The notes: generated by a model from the sequence alone, not told the origin. A DNA stretch of 64,000 nt from Gavia stellata (GCF_030936135.1 NC_082618.1:7475034-7539033); one strand, 5' to 3'; counted from the stretch's first letter, positions 1 through 19,503 are shown. Made by a program: numbers and translations.

Positions 1-3000
1 TATCAGCCTCCTCTCTTTGGAGAGAGCAGTGGTGCTTCCTTTTCACCGCACACATAAGCACAGACTGAAAGAAGCTCCAATAACTTCCTTTATCCTGACA
101 AATCCAAATAAATGTTGTATGTATGCAAGCCAGGTTAGCTTTTGAACAACCGTGCATCTGCATGTTGTAGGAGACTTGTTTTGGAGGTTCTAAGGTGAAA
201 GTAATACTTTAACATTCTAATTCTAAGCCCTTTCTCAGCTACTAATTCCTGGTCTTAGTCCGAGTTAATCACTTATTTCTGTCTGCTTTCCTGTTTCTAA
301 AATTCAAATACAGCCATCCACCTAAGGCTTATTCATCGACTATATGAAAACAAGTTACAGCATACTCAGAGATCATACCTGCCCATTACCACCCCTACTT
401 CAGCGCCGGTATAACAAATCGGGTACCTACGTTATGGTTGGGTGTTATGGTTCACGGGCAGTGGTTAGCACATCCCATAGATAAGGAGTTAATAGAAGAT
501 CCCAAATGCCACGCATTGCAACTACCAGACAGCAAGGCCCTCATGCTGGGATCTGTAATTACGGAAATCAGGTCCCTCCGTAGTGAGAGACAAAGCTAGC
601 TGTAGTCAGCACAAGAAAGAAGATTGCTCCCAGGCGCCGCTGAGCACGAACTGCGCATCTAGCACCTGTACTGCCCTAGCAGCCTTTCATTCTTTGCAAA
701 TCTCCTTCACTTGGACAACTGTCTGAGTGCTCACCGGTACAAGGAACAGAGATGTCAAACGTACTCTCCGGATGATTTTACTGCTCTCCATCATCACCAC
801 CAGACAGTGAATGCTCAAAGGAATGGGCTTTAAGAGAAAGGACTGTGTTCGAAGCATCTCTGGCATTTGTCAGGGAGGTTTCCCTTTCCTATCAACACAG
901 CACAAAGGAAAACTAACACCAGCACTCACGCTATCAGGAAGAACAAGATAAAAGCTCAACCTTTTTACTACCACAAGAAAATGCAAGCCTACTGTTAGAG
1001 GAAATAGCCTAAGAACTACACAAAATCTTCTGTCTTTAACAGTAGCCAAGGAGATGGGACAGAAATTTAAATCAACCCCTTGCCTTAAGCCCCAACGTTT
1101 AGCAAACCTCAGGTAGATACCCTGCAATTACACGATGATTTTAGGTTCTAACATGTCAGCCAGCCCAAATTCTTAACCTGTCCCACAACCTCCCCGCTCC
1201 AAGCAGCTGCATGCAAAACACAAATGGACAGGACCAGGCGCAGCTTCCCACAGTCCCGGCTTCGCCTCCCTCGGCCCATGGCCACACTCGGACCAGCTGC
1301 TCTCCACGAAGGCAAGGGGCTGTACCAGAATGGGCTGGCGGTCGCCTGGGAGCCCAGGACACCTTCCCTAGAGCACGCAGGCAAAGTCTGAAGCCGCGTT
1401 TGTCTGCAAGTTAATTATTAAGTGGTTTTCCTCCTGCAGAATTCCTGCCCATCCAGCACCATGGCAACAGCTTTATCCCCCTCCTTGGCAGTAGCGTTGC
1501 TGCAGTAACAGTGTCCATGACTCATCTGGAAGAGAGGAGAGCAAAGAAGAACCACCAAAAAGGAGGAAACCCCGGGCAGAATCCCCACCAGGCTCCTGCT
1601 CATTGATGCTTGCACCCCTGCACTATTTTTTCCAACTCTTTTTGCACTGAAAATATTTTAAAACTTTTTTTTTTTTTTTTAATAAATCAACATGCCAGTA
1701 TCTAACTGGATGACGTCTGGGAAGATTAGCTGCCAGTGTACTGCAAACAAGTGGTTTTTTCCTCCTCTGGCAGTGCCCAGTCTCCTAGCAGGAAAAAAGA
1801 CAGAGGTGTATATTCCTCTCAGTCTGTATTAAATTTCGTTGCTGCAATTCCTGTTCAAAAGAACAAAAAAAAAAAAAAAATCAATCAAAGTAGCCATGTG
1901 CTGTTTTTTTCCCCATACATAACAGAAGCCCGCAGCTACACTGGGAGGTCTTATTGGGAATGGGCTGCTTGCAGTCAGCAGATACTTCTGCTTAGCCGAG
2001 CACTGTCAAATTTGCTAATCTCATCCCATACATACTTATTTTTAAATTACTGTAGGACCCAGTTGCCCACACTTCCGTGACGCACTTAAATGTATCATCT
2101 GCTCTCATTATCCTAATTCACCGTCACCACAATTTGGGGAATGGAGGCAGCATCCATGTCTATTTTAGTTAGACGTAAGGCAGCTCAAACCTCCATTGAG
2201 TGAAGTGGATCGTTACAAGAAAGGTAGGCTTGGTCTCTCAGGACGGAACATTTTCTCGTTTCTTCCTGAAGCAGGTTGTGTTGTTTCCCTCTTAATAACC
2301 AAATAACCATGGTATCTCCCTGAAAAAGCCCTCAGTACTCACCTGATTCAGAGACCACACTCTGAACAAGGGATGAAGCATTTCCATCACTGTCTTAGGA
2401 AACCCAACAGATTGGCTTTTGTCCCGAAGAACCCACATCAAGTAGTGCAAAAACAGGTCACAGAAGAGGAGCATTTCCTACTCCTTCCTAAAGTCCAGTG
2501 AATTGCCATATCCCAGACCTCCGTACCCCAAGTCTTCCTGGAAAGAGTTCACCAACTGATTTGAACTTGTTCTCAAAGCAAAGAGCAAACTCTTACAACT
2601 TGCCCAAGCCTGGTATTAGCAGCTACTTTTCACTCACAAATCACTATTCCTGCTGGTGCCTCTGCAGCTTCTTTCCCATAATCTCTGTATCATGCCCAAA
2701 GATCTGCAGCTTCCCCACTATCACAGACATTTTCTATCTTAAGACCTACCATGGTTTTGAAGAGTTTGGAAGCACCACTAGCAACACTGTGGCGGGCTCA
2801 GGAAGCAGCAGAGGTGACAGACTTCCTGAGCCAGACACAATGGATTCCTTCATGAATTCTCCTATTCCCTTTGTATGAAAAAGTGATTCCAAAAAAACCC
2901 CAAGCAGCGATCTGTAGCAAGGCATTCGTTAAGAGGTGTCTAGCTTTGTCATCAGAAACAGTGGATACTCATTCCCTGTTTACAGTTCTGAGGAGGTACC

Positions 3001-6000
3001 TCTGCTGTCCCATGCACAGAAGAGCTGGTTCTCATCCAGGAAACCTTCCTCCCCTCCCAAAACAAACCAAGACTGCAAAAGAAACCAGCAAAACAGCCTA
3101 GACAACGGCAGCAGGCACTGCCTATTCTCTTGTGAACAATGGTACACTGTGAGCCCTGGTGCGTATTTCCAGCCATGTATTTTAGCAAGCTGGTGTTACA
3201 AAGGAGCACAAAAGGTGAGGGATAATACAATGCTAGATAATACAAGAAGAAAGCTAATGAAGGCACTTTCTCCTCCTGCCCTCTCCCTGTTATTTCGGTT
3301 ATCCAATGGATGAGATTAGGTGTTTGATCCTCATCAGAGAAAGCTGAAAGTCGATCCTATATTTTCAGATTTCCTTTGCAACCACCCCACCAGGCACATT
3401 TTATCAAGAGGAGTTCATGAGCAACAGGGCTAGCACTGCTTGTTGTGCTCCTTTCAAGATCCCTTCTACTTCTCTGCAACCAGAAGAAAGCGCGTGTCCC
3501 TTCACATTACAGATATTTCTGTGATGCTCATCAGAGTGTCTAAGCTCAGATCGGGCAGCTCCTCCTTTAAGGTTTTAATAGCCCACAAAGGAAAACAGAG
3601 TGTACCTGGGGTAAGAAAGAACTCAAAATCTGGTCATAAAAATGGGTGTAAATCAGGAGGATGCTGTACAAGAAACTGATGCAACAGCAGTGACTTCTAA
3701 TAGGGAAGCCTCTCCCCAACACGGGCAATGACAAGAATTTGGGGAATGAGAAGGCTCCTGGAGCTATGCAGGCCTATTTCTTAACATGCATTAGCCAACA
3801 AGGTCAGAAGCTATTTTGAAGACAACTCCCAAGACATAAGCCAGGTATAATGCAAAGACAACTGCAGATGAATTGCCAGGAGCTGGAGATTAGGAGATTA
3901 TCAGATTGAAGAGTCTCAGGAGGAAGTGAGCAGAAATAGCACGAACCCCGTGAAGATGTAGAGCAGTGACGCAGGACAGAGTGCAAGACCTCGGGGGGAA
4001 GGCAGGGCAGGTTTCAAGCGGTATTGATATGCCTTGCTTAGGAGTTCAATTAAATAAAAAACTAAACCATTTCCCCTGCCCTCTGCCTCAGCAGTTCAAG
4101 TCCCATAAAGAGAGGGGCAGAGAAACGGGCTAAGCCAGCCAGGATCCGCTCCGTTTCTAAAGCCGTGGGTTTTGGATAAGCAAAGACAGTGGGGATAAAT
4201 GGGGAGGGAGGCACCTGCAGCCCTCCCGCCTAGCTCAGTAATTATGCTGCTGTGAACGCCCCAGAGGAAAAATCTTGCACCACGAGGATCCTACAGGAGT
4301 TTTTCTGCAGCGGCACGTTTACTGACCAACACTGCGAATGCAGCAGAGGGGTGCACCCCAGCGGGCTCGGAGCTGGGGCGTTTACAAAGGTCCCTGTAGC
4401 TCGTGAGGTATGCCCACCCGGCAGCGTGCCTTGCCACACTATGCACCGAGTCCCGTTGCACAGCTCACCAGGCTCTGCTTTTTGTGGCAGCCTGCTCATC
4501 TTTTTTTTTTTTTTTTTTTAGCTAGAGCTTTCCAGACTTCACCCTCTCACAATGAATTTGATCACAGTCCTCCAGGCCTTGTTAAGGAAGGATGGAGCTG
4601 CTCTTCCCCCATCCCCAAGGCATCCAAATGCTCTTTCCTGCCCCCTTGTTCATGCTGATCGCGCTCAAAGTCTGAAACCACGTGCACAACATTAACAAAA
4701 TCAGCTCACTTTGCTCTTACACAGGGCTAAGCCAAAGCAGTCAGGCCCCGGCCAAACCCCCAGGCTGACCCCCACCCCGGCGTACGCCGCAGCTTTCCTC
4801 TTACCTTTGCCATTTCCACCAGGCATGGCCCAAACCCACAACACTGGCAGAAGGAGGAACCCACTCAGCTGTCAGCCCGACACCCTGTGCTACACACACA
4901 CCGTGTGTGCTGCCCCGGGAAATCTTAACAGTCCATATTGTACTGCAAGACTACTAAAAAAACCCTTCATCTACACAACACTTCGAGCTGCGCGTTATCA
5001 CAAAGTCTTGAAAAGGTTCATAACGTATGTGGTGTTGCCGACGAAAGGAGTTATGGTGAGAGCAGCTCGACACAGCTCTGCGATATCGCTCTGCCACAAG
5101 AAATCAGCGTATCAAAACACTTTTACACATCACAGCCCCGGACAACTCGTAACAGTGATTCATTAACCTCCTCACAAACACCCCCAGCTAATCAGAGCTC
5201 CTAATACAACAAATTTTCCCAATTAATTGGGGAAGGAAAGGAAAGTCACGGTCCAAGAGCGGCTTTGAAGATTGATTTGCGCACATCAGCTTCCTGTTAA
5301 CACTACGGGGAAACCGCTATGAAAGTCACCCACGAAGGGTCTGCCCTGACCGACCCGTCGCGGCAGCCCTCTGCCAAGCTGGCCTGTAGCTAAAGCTGCT
5401 AAGAGAAGTCTCAGAGAAATTCTAAATGACAGCTCGGGGAAGCGATTAGTTTCAGAAATGATTAAGCCTGTCTTCCTTATTTTTAGGTTTTGTTTTGTAA
5501 TTGTTTCCAAGTATGTAAACATTGCAAGTATATTTAACCCTTTGTTTTGCTAAAATAAAATAAGCTTTAGAATAAAGCTTAAAATAGAAGCTTTAATCTG
5601 CTATTACAGACAAACCGTACAGGTGCCTGAAGCTGTGATAAGCAGGGCAGTCTCAGAGGCTGAAGCTTGCCTTTCGTTACGGATCTGTTTGAAGCCTGGT
5701 CCTACTGCACACTGGCAAAAGGGGATGGCATTACGGGGGCTGTAGTATCATCTTTCTGCTGACCACCGATGACCCTAACCCTAAAGATGGAGGAAAAAAT
5801 TAAAGCTCTGCTTGAATTAACCTTGCCCTGCAGCTAACATGGGAGTAGCACAGTGTGACCCAGCAAAGCTGCAAGATGCAGCATGGTCAAAGACATGAGG
5901 GACAGTGCTTGGGGACAGCAGAGCTCCTCAGTGGACGCCACGAGGCAGGACATGGCGTTTGCAGACACCGACATCCCAGTAACTGCAGACAGACTCCTCC

Positions 6001-7539
6001 GATCATCTAGCTGCTTCAGTAATTAATTGCAATTTGAACTGAGCTCTGCCCCGCTCCTTTGCTAATCCCAAGTTAATCACATAGTAAGGTTTTTCCATTC
6101 TTTGTAACCACAGTTGTGTGAGCAAGTAACAAATCCTGTTAATTGCAAAGAAAATGGTTCATTTGCCTTACACCTAATCCAGCTGGACCAGCGCCAGAGC
6201 CAGCCTAGCCAAAAGGCCCAGATATTCCAGGGCAGCACCCCAGATCGTGAGGATGGACCCTAGCATGCCCGAAAATGTTATGGCCCTGGAGCTGCTGGAG
6301 AATTTAACATTGAAAGGACGCAGCATATGCAGGACAGTTTGCCCAACTCCCCCTTTAAGCTTATTAGAAGCACATTAAGAGCAGAGCCCAGCTGGCTCTT
6401 CTGGCTGGTTACAGACGGGGTTTCTCCAGGTTAGCAGTAAGCGTGCTTTTGCTGCAGAGCCACATCCTGCACCTCCACCCTCCCAGCCCGGGACAGTTAA
6501 CGTTTGGTCATTTATCAGCTGTACCTGTTGGAAAAGGAAAGCCCAGCTGCGCTTCCTGATGCGACAGCAAGGGCTTTCCCTAGACCCAAACGCCAGAGCA
6601 GGGCCAACAGCCTGCCTGCAACCTGCCCGCACGCTGCCTGGTCAACAGGTAGCAACCACAAGCAGCAGTTTGGCTCCACAGAGACCCAACTCTTCCAGGG
6701 CTGAAGGGCGAGCAGATTTGCCCAGCATTTCAGGAAGCGTTGAGGAGCTTCGCAGCAGGCAGAGCAAGCATAAGACGGCAAACCCTGGCTCCAAAAGAGC
6801 ATCTGCAAGATCAGCACACCCCAGGCTCATGCAGGGCTGCAGGGGCCCTCCCAGGTGTGAGCACAGTGCCCTGCTGCCACGCGATGGAGTCCCTTCTGTA
6901 ACCGGATCCATACTGCACTCCATACGGTAGCTAGGATTCTGCCTCTCCCCACACGAGCTGGAAGGCCATTCAGAAACACACCGGCTGCTTGTGGTGTAAG
7001 CATTTCTAAGCCACATGTTCCTGCAGTACCAAGCCCTCCTCCGAGATGGTTTACCCGGGGCTTTGTTTGCTGAAGCAATGTTAAAACGTGGCCAGACCAC
7101 CCCAGGTCCCAGGGCAGCACACAGCTTATCTGCCGTCCCTAGACAGTGCAAGCTACCATGTTACTGGCCCATGAGTTTGGATAAAGATGAATTATACTCC
7201 ATCTGGAACGACAAAGGACATCCAGGGCACCAGGACATTTCTGCTGCAACCCCACCACCAACTCCCCCTTCAACTTCAAAGTGTCCAGAGCACCACAGCT
7301 TTGGGCATCAAAACCAGAATTGCTGAAATAGGCTGCCATGTCTGCCTCGACTCAGCATCTCCAAGGGAGAGGTTGGGACTGGGGTAGCCATGAACTTCTC
7401 TCCCACAGTCTGGTCCTTCCTCCTCCCGCAGCACCTTCCGCTCGGAGCAGAAGACTGGAACAGTTTCATGCTGGTATTTTTGGCAGTCTGTTTTTAAGAG
7501 CTTGCTGTGGCGCGTGGAAATGAGAAACGCCCACAGAAT
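1..7539. other. Gene-free stretch, probably UNC119 intron 1 (or beyond)
   Basis: I see no convincing exon here on either strand. The open frames are short, lack splice-site support and match no family I recognise. The base composition is more AT-rich than the rest of the window, with poly-A/T runs near 1660-1682, 1865-1880 and 4501-4519. UNC119 exon 1 lies downstream in the window on the minus strand and its later exons would lie at lower coordinates, so this is best read as a long UNC119 intron 1. I looked for the conserved second-exon peptide (YLCSPEENIYKIDF-like) on the minus strand and did not find it. Confidence 0.5.
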
Positions 7540-8152
7540 GCCCCAAATAATCACAGAATGGTTTGGGTTGGAAGGGACCTTAAAGATCATTTAGTTCCAA
7601 CTCCCCTGCCACGGGCAGGGACACCTTCCACTAGGCCAGGTTGCTCAAAGCCCCCTCCAACCTGGCCTTGAACACTTCCAGGGTTGGGGCATCCACAAAT
7701 TCTCTGGACAACTTGTTCCAGTGCCTCACCACCCTCATGGTGAAGAATTTCTTCCTCATATCTAATCTAAATTTACCCTCTTTCAGCTTAAAGCCATTAC
7801 CCCTTGTCCTATCACTACATGCCCTTGTAAAAAGTCCTTCTCCAGCTTTCTTGTAGGCTTCTTCAGGTGCTGGAAGGCTGCTGGAAGGTCTCCCCGGAGC
7901 CTTCTCTTCTCCAGGCTGAACAACCCCAACTCTCTCAGCCTGTCTTCATAGGAGCGGTGCTCCAGCCCTCTGATCATCTTCGTGGCCCTCCTCTGGACTC
8001 ACTCCAACAGGTCCATGTCCTTCTTGTGTTGGAGGCTCCAGAGCTGAACGCAGTACTGCAGGTGGGGTCTCACGAGAGTGGAGCAGAGGGGGAGAATCAC
8101 CTCCCTCGACCTGCTGGTCATGCTTCTTTTGATGCGGCCCAGGATACGGTTG
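7540..8152 (-). mobile_element. CR1 LINE, 5'-truncated 3' end
   Basis: The block beginning at about 7548 on the plus strand (cagaatggtttgggttgg, then gaagggacctt) is the reverse complement of the well-known 3' end of avian CR1 retrotransposons. The remainder (clauses such as ctggactcactccaacaggt and gatgcggcccaggatacgg) follows the 3' UTR and ORF2-end consensus. The element is therefore in minus orientation, with its 3' tail near 7540 and a 5' truncation at about 8152, roughly 610 bp long. It carries only the non-autonomous end of the reverse-transcriptase ORF and cannot be active. No target-site duplication is evident, as is usual for CR1. It is the only interspersed repeat I can recognise in the window. 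Confidence 0.93.
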
Positions 8153-10156
8153 TGTTAAGGATCAGAAAAATATTCTTGTGCCTTTGCTCTCTGTGTTAAA
8201 CCCACCAGGTGGAAAACGGAGCTTGAGAAGGGGTGCTGTAAAATATTCCTAGGTAATTAGATAGAATATGCTCAGCATGGATGTATTGTATACCTGTATC
8301 CCCAAACCTGAAATCCCACTGAGGATTTCAGGTGCAGAGAGCATTTGCTGGCTCCCATGTACCTAGCAGGACAGGCAAGCACTTCCCACGGGAAGGCATT
8401 ACCCATGGCTCGTCGCAGTGCCTGGTTCGTGTTCAGCGTGACCCATCCGCACCCCCTGCACCACCCTTGTACCAGCAAGTCTCATAGCAGGAGGGGAGCA
8501 AAACATTTGCACGCGTTTCATATCTTCCCTGTGCTCCAGAGCGCACTGCCCCATGGTTGGAAGAGGCAGGTGACAACCAGCTCCGCTCCCAGCCTGGCTC
8601 TGAAGCCAAGGTGACCAGCTCAGCCTTCCCTGTGCCCTGGGAGCGCAGGTGCTTGCCAAGAGCCATGCACCATCTACGCTGGCCAGAACGATGCCACGTG
8701 AGGTCTGCACGCCCCGGGAATGAGGGTGCGGGGTGGCCATGTGCCTGCAGCCCCTCCAGACAGCACCGCCGAAGGCAGGGACACGCAGGCTGCCACAAAG
8801 CAAGCATGCAAAGCGCTTAATGTGGCCATCGCTTGGATTCACCATCTAACTGCTGCTCCTCCGAGTATGCTGGCAGTACGCTTCAGCGCCTGCTGCACAG
8901 CTCTTCCTGCTACAGGCAGGGATTTCTGGGCCTGGGCAGTGAATCACACTGCTGCAGCCCATCAGAGCATCTCAGGTCAGAGAAGGGGACCCAAGGACCC
9001 CCCCAGCATCAGCAGCCCCTCCTTCAGAGGAGCCTCCGTAACCCCTTCCTGAGGACTAGCACCGCATCCCCGCAGGGCTTTCCTCCCGCCCCCCCTTTCT
9101 ACCCTGCTCACCATACACAGGCCTGCACACACCAACACTCACAGCCGCATCCTTCCTCTCCAGGGCTCGTCACACCGCACAGCCCTGGCCTGCGACACGA
9201 AACCTGCTCTAATGCCACACCGCAGAGCGCTTCAAGGCGACGAGGAGCACGGTCAGACACCCAGGCCAGCCCCATCCTCCCTGCCAGCACTCTTTCCCCC
9301 CTGCCCAACCTGCTGCCTGCAGAGAGGTGACCCAAAGGTCCCAGGACATGCAAAAAGGCATTTTTGGGGGCAGCGGGGCAGGTCACCCCTGGGCACCGCT
9401 ACGGCAGGGCTGGCCTGAGGCACACGCCTTCTCCCAGCCCGGCCGGCGTGCTGCAATCCCGACAGGTCCAACGCAGCCGTCGCCGTGCAGGCAGCTGCCT
9501 GGTCCCAACCGAGCTGTTCTGCCAAGCACAACAAACCCTCCAGCCGGCACGCTTCTGCGCCTGCCGTCCCCTGAGGATGCTCTCAAGACCAGCAGTGCTA
9601 TACTGGGAAAAGGGAAACGGGGGGGGGCTGCAGGATGGGTCTATAGTGAAGCCCCCCATGCTGCAGCCATGGATCCAGCCTGCCCCCCCCCAGCCCCACC
9701 GCTGTGGGCACAGGATAGGGGCTCAGCTTGGCCCACCCCTGTGTGCCGGGGCACAGAGAGAGCAGAGGGGCGATGGGGAGAGCACCGGGGAGCATCTCAC
9801 CACTGACCTTCGACCCGGGGCGGGGGGGGCGGCTGCTCCGCAGCCTGTGCATCCCGGGGAGGGGCGGGGGCTGCATCCCCAGCCCTGAGCCTCAGCTCCG
9901 CGCATCCCCTGGGGGAGGGCCGGTCCCTGCTCCGTAGGTGGTACCCAGACCCGAGGGGCACCGCATCCCGGGACGGCCCCGGCCCCCTGCGGTACTGCAC
10001 CCCCCGCTCCTTGTCCCCTGGGGAGGGGGAACGGGCTCCCCCCGCCCACCCCAAGGGGGACGCGGTCCCCATCCCCTGCGCCCTCGGGTCGGCCCTCGAC
10101 CTCCCCGTTCCGCACCCCCCCGCCCCGGGGCAGCCCCCTCCCTCCCCGGCACGCAC
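8153..10156. other. Non-coding stretch between CR1 and UNC119 exon 1
   Basis: GC content rises towards the UNC119 CpG island. Several open frames of 90-175 codons overlap on both strands, but they are the kind expected in stop-poor GC-rich DNA. None has recognisable homology or flanking splice sites. Probably the 5' part of UNC119 intron 1. Confidence 0.5.
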
Positions 10157-10280
10157 CGCTGGTCACCCGCTGCAGCCCCAGCACGTCGTCGGGCCCGATC
10201 AGCGCCTTGCGGCCCAGCTCCTCCTCGGTGCGCGCCGCCGCCGCCGCCGCCGCGGCCCCGCCGCTCTTCTTCACCTTCAT
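10157..10280 (-). CDS. UNC119: UNC119 (lipid-binding trafficking chaperone), first coding exon only
   Basis: UNC119 binds N-myristoylated cargo such as transducin alpha and ciliary proteins and releases it under ARL3-GTP; it is abundant in photoreceptors. Exon 1 starts at the ATG at 10280, begins MKVKK and ends at IGPDDVLGLQRVTS followed by a split glycine, with a consensus donor (GTGCGT) at 10156. Both ends match mammalian UNC119 (MKVKK..., IGPEDVLGLQRITG), and the MKVKK start separates it from UNC119B. The mammalian acidic/proline-rich linker is replaced by a short segment with eight alanines encoded by a GCC/GCG run. The beta-sandwich lipid-binding domain lies in later exons that I could not find in the window, so the gene is partial here. 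The start codon sits in a CpG island about 0.7 kb from the end of PIGS. Confidence 0.88.
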
Positions 10281-10961
10281 GGCCCCGCCGCCGCCACCGG
10301 TGTGAGCGGCCCCGGCCCCGCTGCGCGCCGCCACCGGCCCCGCCGCACCGGGAGGGGCATCGCCGCCCCGCCCGCCCCGCGACCCGCCCCCCGCCCGGCC
10401 CAGCACCGCCCGGCACGGGGGGGGGGGGGACACACACAACACACGGGGCCCCCCCGGCTGCTCCGAGAGGCTCTGAGCGTCCCCCGCCAGAGGGGTCAGA
10501 GCACAGGAGGGTCCCCGGGAGCCTCTGGGTGAGCAGCCCCCCAGGACGGTGGGTGGTGTGGGGAGAGCCCCACACCCGCCCCGAGAGCACAGGGGGGAAA
10601 CACCCATAATAGGGTGTGGGGGACCCCATAACCCGCCCCCCCCCAAGAGCCTCAAGCTAATTTACTGAATGGAGCTGGACCCCATTAAGGTGTAACTGCC
10701 CGCAGGAGGCCCAATACCCATCAACAAGAGAGACCCCATTAAGTAAGAACTGCCCCCCCAGCAGCTGAAGCCCGTAACTGTCCCCCACAACACGTGCTTT
10801 GGGCCAAATACCCACAAGATAGGAGCCAGACCCCATAAAGCAATGCGGGGGGGGGGGGCTAGGGAAAGGCAGGGTAATGGGCACCCACAGAGGGCTAAGG
10901 GCGGAGCAGGGGAAGAGAGTCACACAGCCCCACACCAGCCCCCCGCACAACCGGGGATTTT
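10281..10961. other. UNC119-PIGS intergenic gap with weak tandem repeat
   Basis: GC-rich UNC119 5' flank (C/G homopolymers at 10418-10430 and 10628-10641). At about 10670-10840 there are diverged tandem copies of a motif around gaccccattaag...aactgccc. No gene is visible. The PIGS polyadenylation signal closes this gap on its right. Confidence 0.6.
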
Positions 10962-10962
10962 C

Positions 10963-10968
10963 TTTATT
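10963..10968 (-). terminator. PIGS polyadenylation signal (AATAAA)
   Basis: On the minus strand the sequence reads AAATAAAGAAAATC about 300 bp downstream of the PIGS stop codon. This gives a short 3' UTR and places the end of the gene about 0.7 kb before UNC119. Confidence 0.75.
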
Positions 10969-11265
10969 TATACAGCAGCTTGTTCTGAACACAGTGCAGG
11001 GCCAGGGGTGCGCATGGGGAGCCCCCTCCCTCCTCTCTGATCTCAGCACTACTGGGCAGAGGGCTCAGGACCCAGACTGAGAGCATCTTCCACCCCTCAA
11101 AGCAGCCTCTCTTCCCACTCCAGCGTCTTGGCCATGGCAGACCCAAGCTGAGCTGCCAGGGCTGGCCCCGAGACCGTTCTGGAGCACCTTCTTGGGCCGT
11201 AGGTCCGTGACAACATGCTGCACGAGGTGCAGACAGCCCCAAGGCAGGGGACCATGGTGATGGGC

Positions 11266-15182
<3,917 letters not shown>

Positions 15183-15742
15183 CTTCACTTCCCGGACCAG
15201 CCGGGAGGGCGGAGCTTGCACCCAGCCCAGCCATTCAGAGCGCCCAGTCCTCACACCAGCCAATGAAGTCGTGGAGTCCGGAGCTCGGCGGCGCAGACGG
15301 GCTGGCAGCAGCACCAATCAGAGCGCGATACCCACCCTGAGGAGGCGGGATTTGGCCGCACGGCCTCTACGAGTGCCGCGGAGGGACAGGCGGTGCCGCC
15401 GCGCGGGAGGGAGGGGCCGCAGCGGACGCCTGTGCAGCGCCGAGCACCGCGGCCGGGAAAGCGGGGTGGCAACGGCGTGGGAGGTGGAACAGGGGCTTCC
15501 CAGGGGCTCCTTACCCACCCCATGGCCCTCGGGGAGAGCCCAGCCACCCCTCCTGCCTCCCAGAGCCTCACGATGGGTGTGGGTGGTCTGACACCGGGCA
15601 CAGCTCATTGCATGGGTGAGCACAACAGGTTGCAAGTGGTGCCCAGGGGCGGTGGAGGGACGGGGCAGCCCGCGATGGAGCAGTGCGCGGTCCCCGGGTA
15701 CCCGGCGGCGAGGGAGGAGGCGGCATAGCGCTGTCTCTACCA
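15183..15742. promoter_or_regulatory. PIGS promoter CpG island and PIGS-ALDOC gap
   Basis: This 560-bp stretch separates the PIGS start codon from the ALDOC polyadenylation signal. It is CpG-rich and has two CCAAT pentamers at 15260-15264 and 15314-15318, about 80 and 135 bp upstream of the PIGS ATG. Such boxes (NF-Y sites) are common in TATA-less housekeeping promoters. No open frame here looks real. Confidence 0.55.
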
Positions 15743-15748
15743 TTTATT
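15743..15748 (-). terminator. ALDOC polyadenylation signal (AATAAA)
   Basis: The minus strand reads CGAATAAATGG about 390 bp downstream of the ALDOC stop codon, giving an ALDOC 3' UTR of roughly 0.4 kb (about 15725-16138). Confidence 0.75.
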
Positions 15749-16138
15749 CGTTGTTAGGCTATTTGGTACATGGGGTGCACATGGCGAACACAACACAGGC
15801 GCCCCAAGGGCACCAGCGACTGGGACTGCGAAGCTACGGCAGGGCAGGGGCACCCCCAGGCCTCCCCTCCTGCCCGCCACGTGGCCGGGCCTCCCCCACG
15901 GCCTGGCGGGAGCCCCCCGCCAAAGGGGCAGCTGGGTGGCTCCCTCCGGGGGCCAGGTAACCCGGGCCCCCCACTTCATCTGCGGACACAGCGGCATGGG
16001 GCCGGCCCATGGGGCGCACTCCCCTTCCCCTCCCCGCGTGGTGGCTCCCCTGGGTGGCTGGGGTGGAAGCGGGGTGTGAGCAGTGGCGGGGAGGGGGCCA
16101 GGGCGGGGGCCGGGGCCGGTGGGGCGCCCGGCCGGGGC

Positions 16139-18705
<2,567 letters not shown>

Positions 18706-19503
18706 GGTGGTGGTGGCTGTGAGCAGACGGGGGCTGAGTCACGCGCCGGAGAGGCATCCGCCACGCACCCGTACCCGCACCCTGCGGGGACCGGGGACCC
18801 CCGCGTGGCTGGGACCGTGGCCCCGCGGGGCGGACGCGGTGCATAAGCAGGCAGCTGCCCTCACCCCGGGACGGGCAGGGCCTCGTGGAGGATGCCGGGG
18901 AGCTCCCAGCCATTTTGCTGCCTGCTCGCCCGCCCCCAGCCCAGCCATCTTGAGGGAGCGCAGCTTCGCGGGGGGTCGGGGCAGAGCCCGGGGGGGGGGC
19001 CCGGGGATGGAGGTACCCCGGGGCCGGGGACAGCCCGGGTGGGAGGTACGAGGGGGATGGCGATAGCGCGGGGATGGGGATACGGGGAGGGATGGAAATA
19101 CCCCGCGAATGGCGCTCCCTGGGGAGGGGGAGACCCCAGGGGCGGCACAACCGGGGCTGGGGGTACCCGGCGGCGGGGGTACCCCGGGGCTGGCGCCGCT
19201 GCGGGGCCGAGGATGTCCCGGCGAGCCGGTGTTCCCCCCGGGGCGGCGATCCCCCGGCCGGTACCGCCCGGGCTGGGGCTGCGCCAGCGCAGGGGGTGTC
19301 TCCGGGCTCCCCCCCGCCCCAGCACCCCCATGCCCGGGGTTCCCCCTGCCCCGGAGACCCCCAGCCCTGCCCGACCCCCGGCATGCCGGCGGCGCCGCAC
19401 GGAGACACCCCGGAGCCCCCGGCGGGGCAGTCGGCTCCCGCCGCCGCGGTGCCCGGGCGGTGCCCCCCCCCCGCCCCTCCCCGGTCTCCCGGCTCCCCCT
19501 TAC

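Noticed and set aside
5770-5785. ccctaaccctaaa telomere-like motif
   Set aside because: Only about two units; too short to be an interstitial telomere.
7783-7977. Open frames within the CR1 copy
   Set aside because: They are antisense or UTR portions of a truncated LINE, not host genes.
1-10156. Possible additional gene in the left arm
   Set aside because: I searched both strands for conserved peptides and splice-bounded exons and found none; all frames are short and unsupported.
9723-10655. 310-codon minus-strand frame around UNC119 exon 1
   Set aside because: Only the part from the ATG at 10280 to the donor at 10157 is UNC119. The rest is intron and promoter read through.
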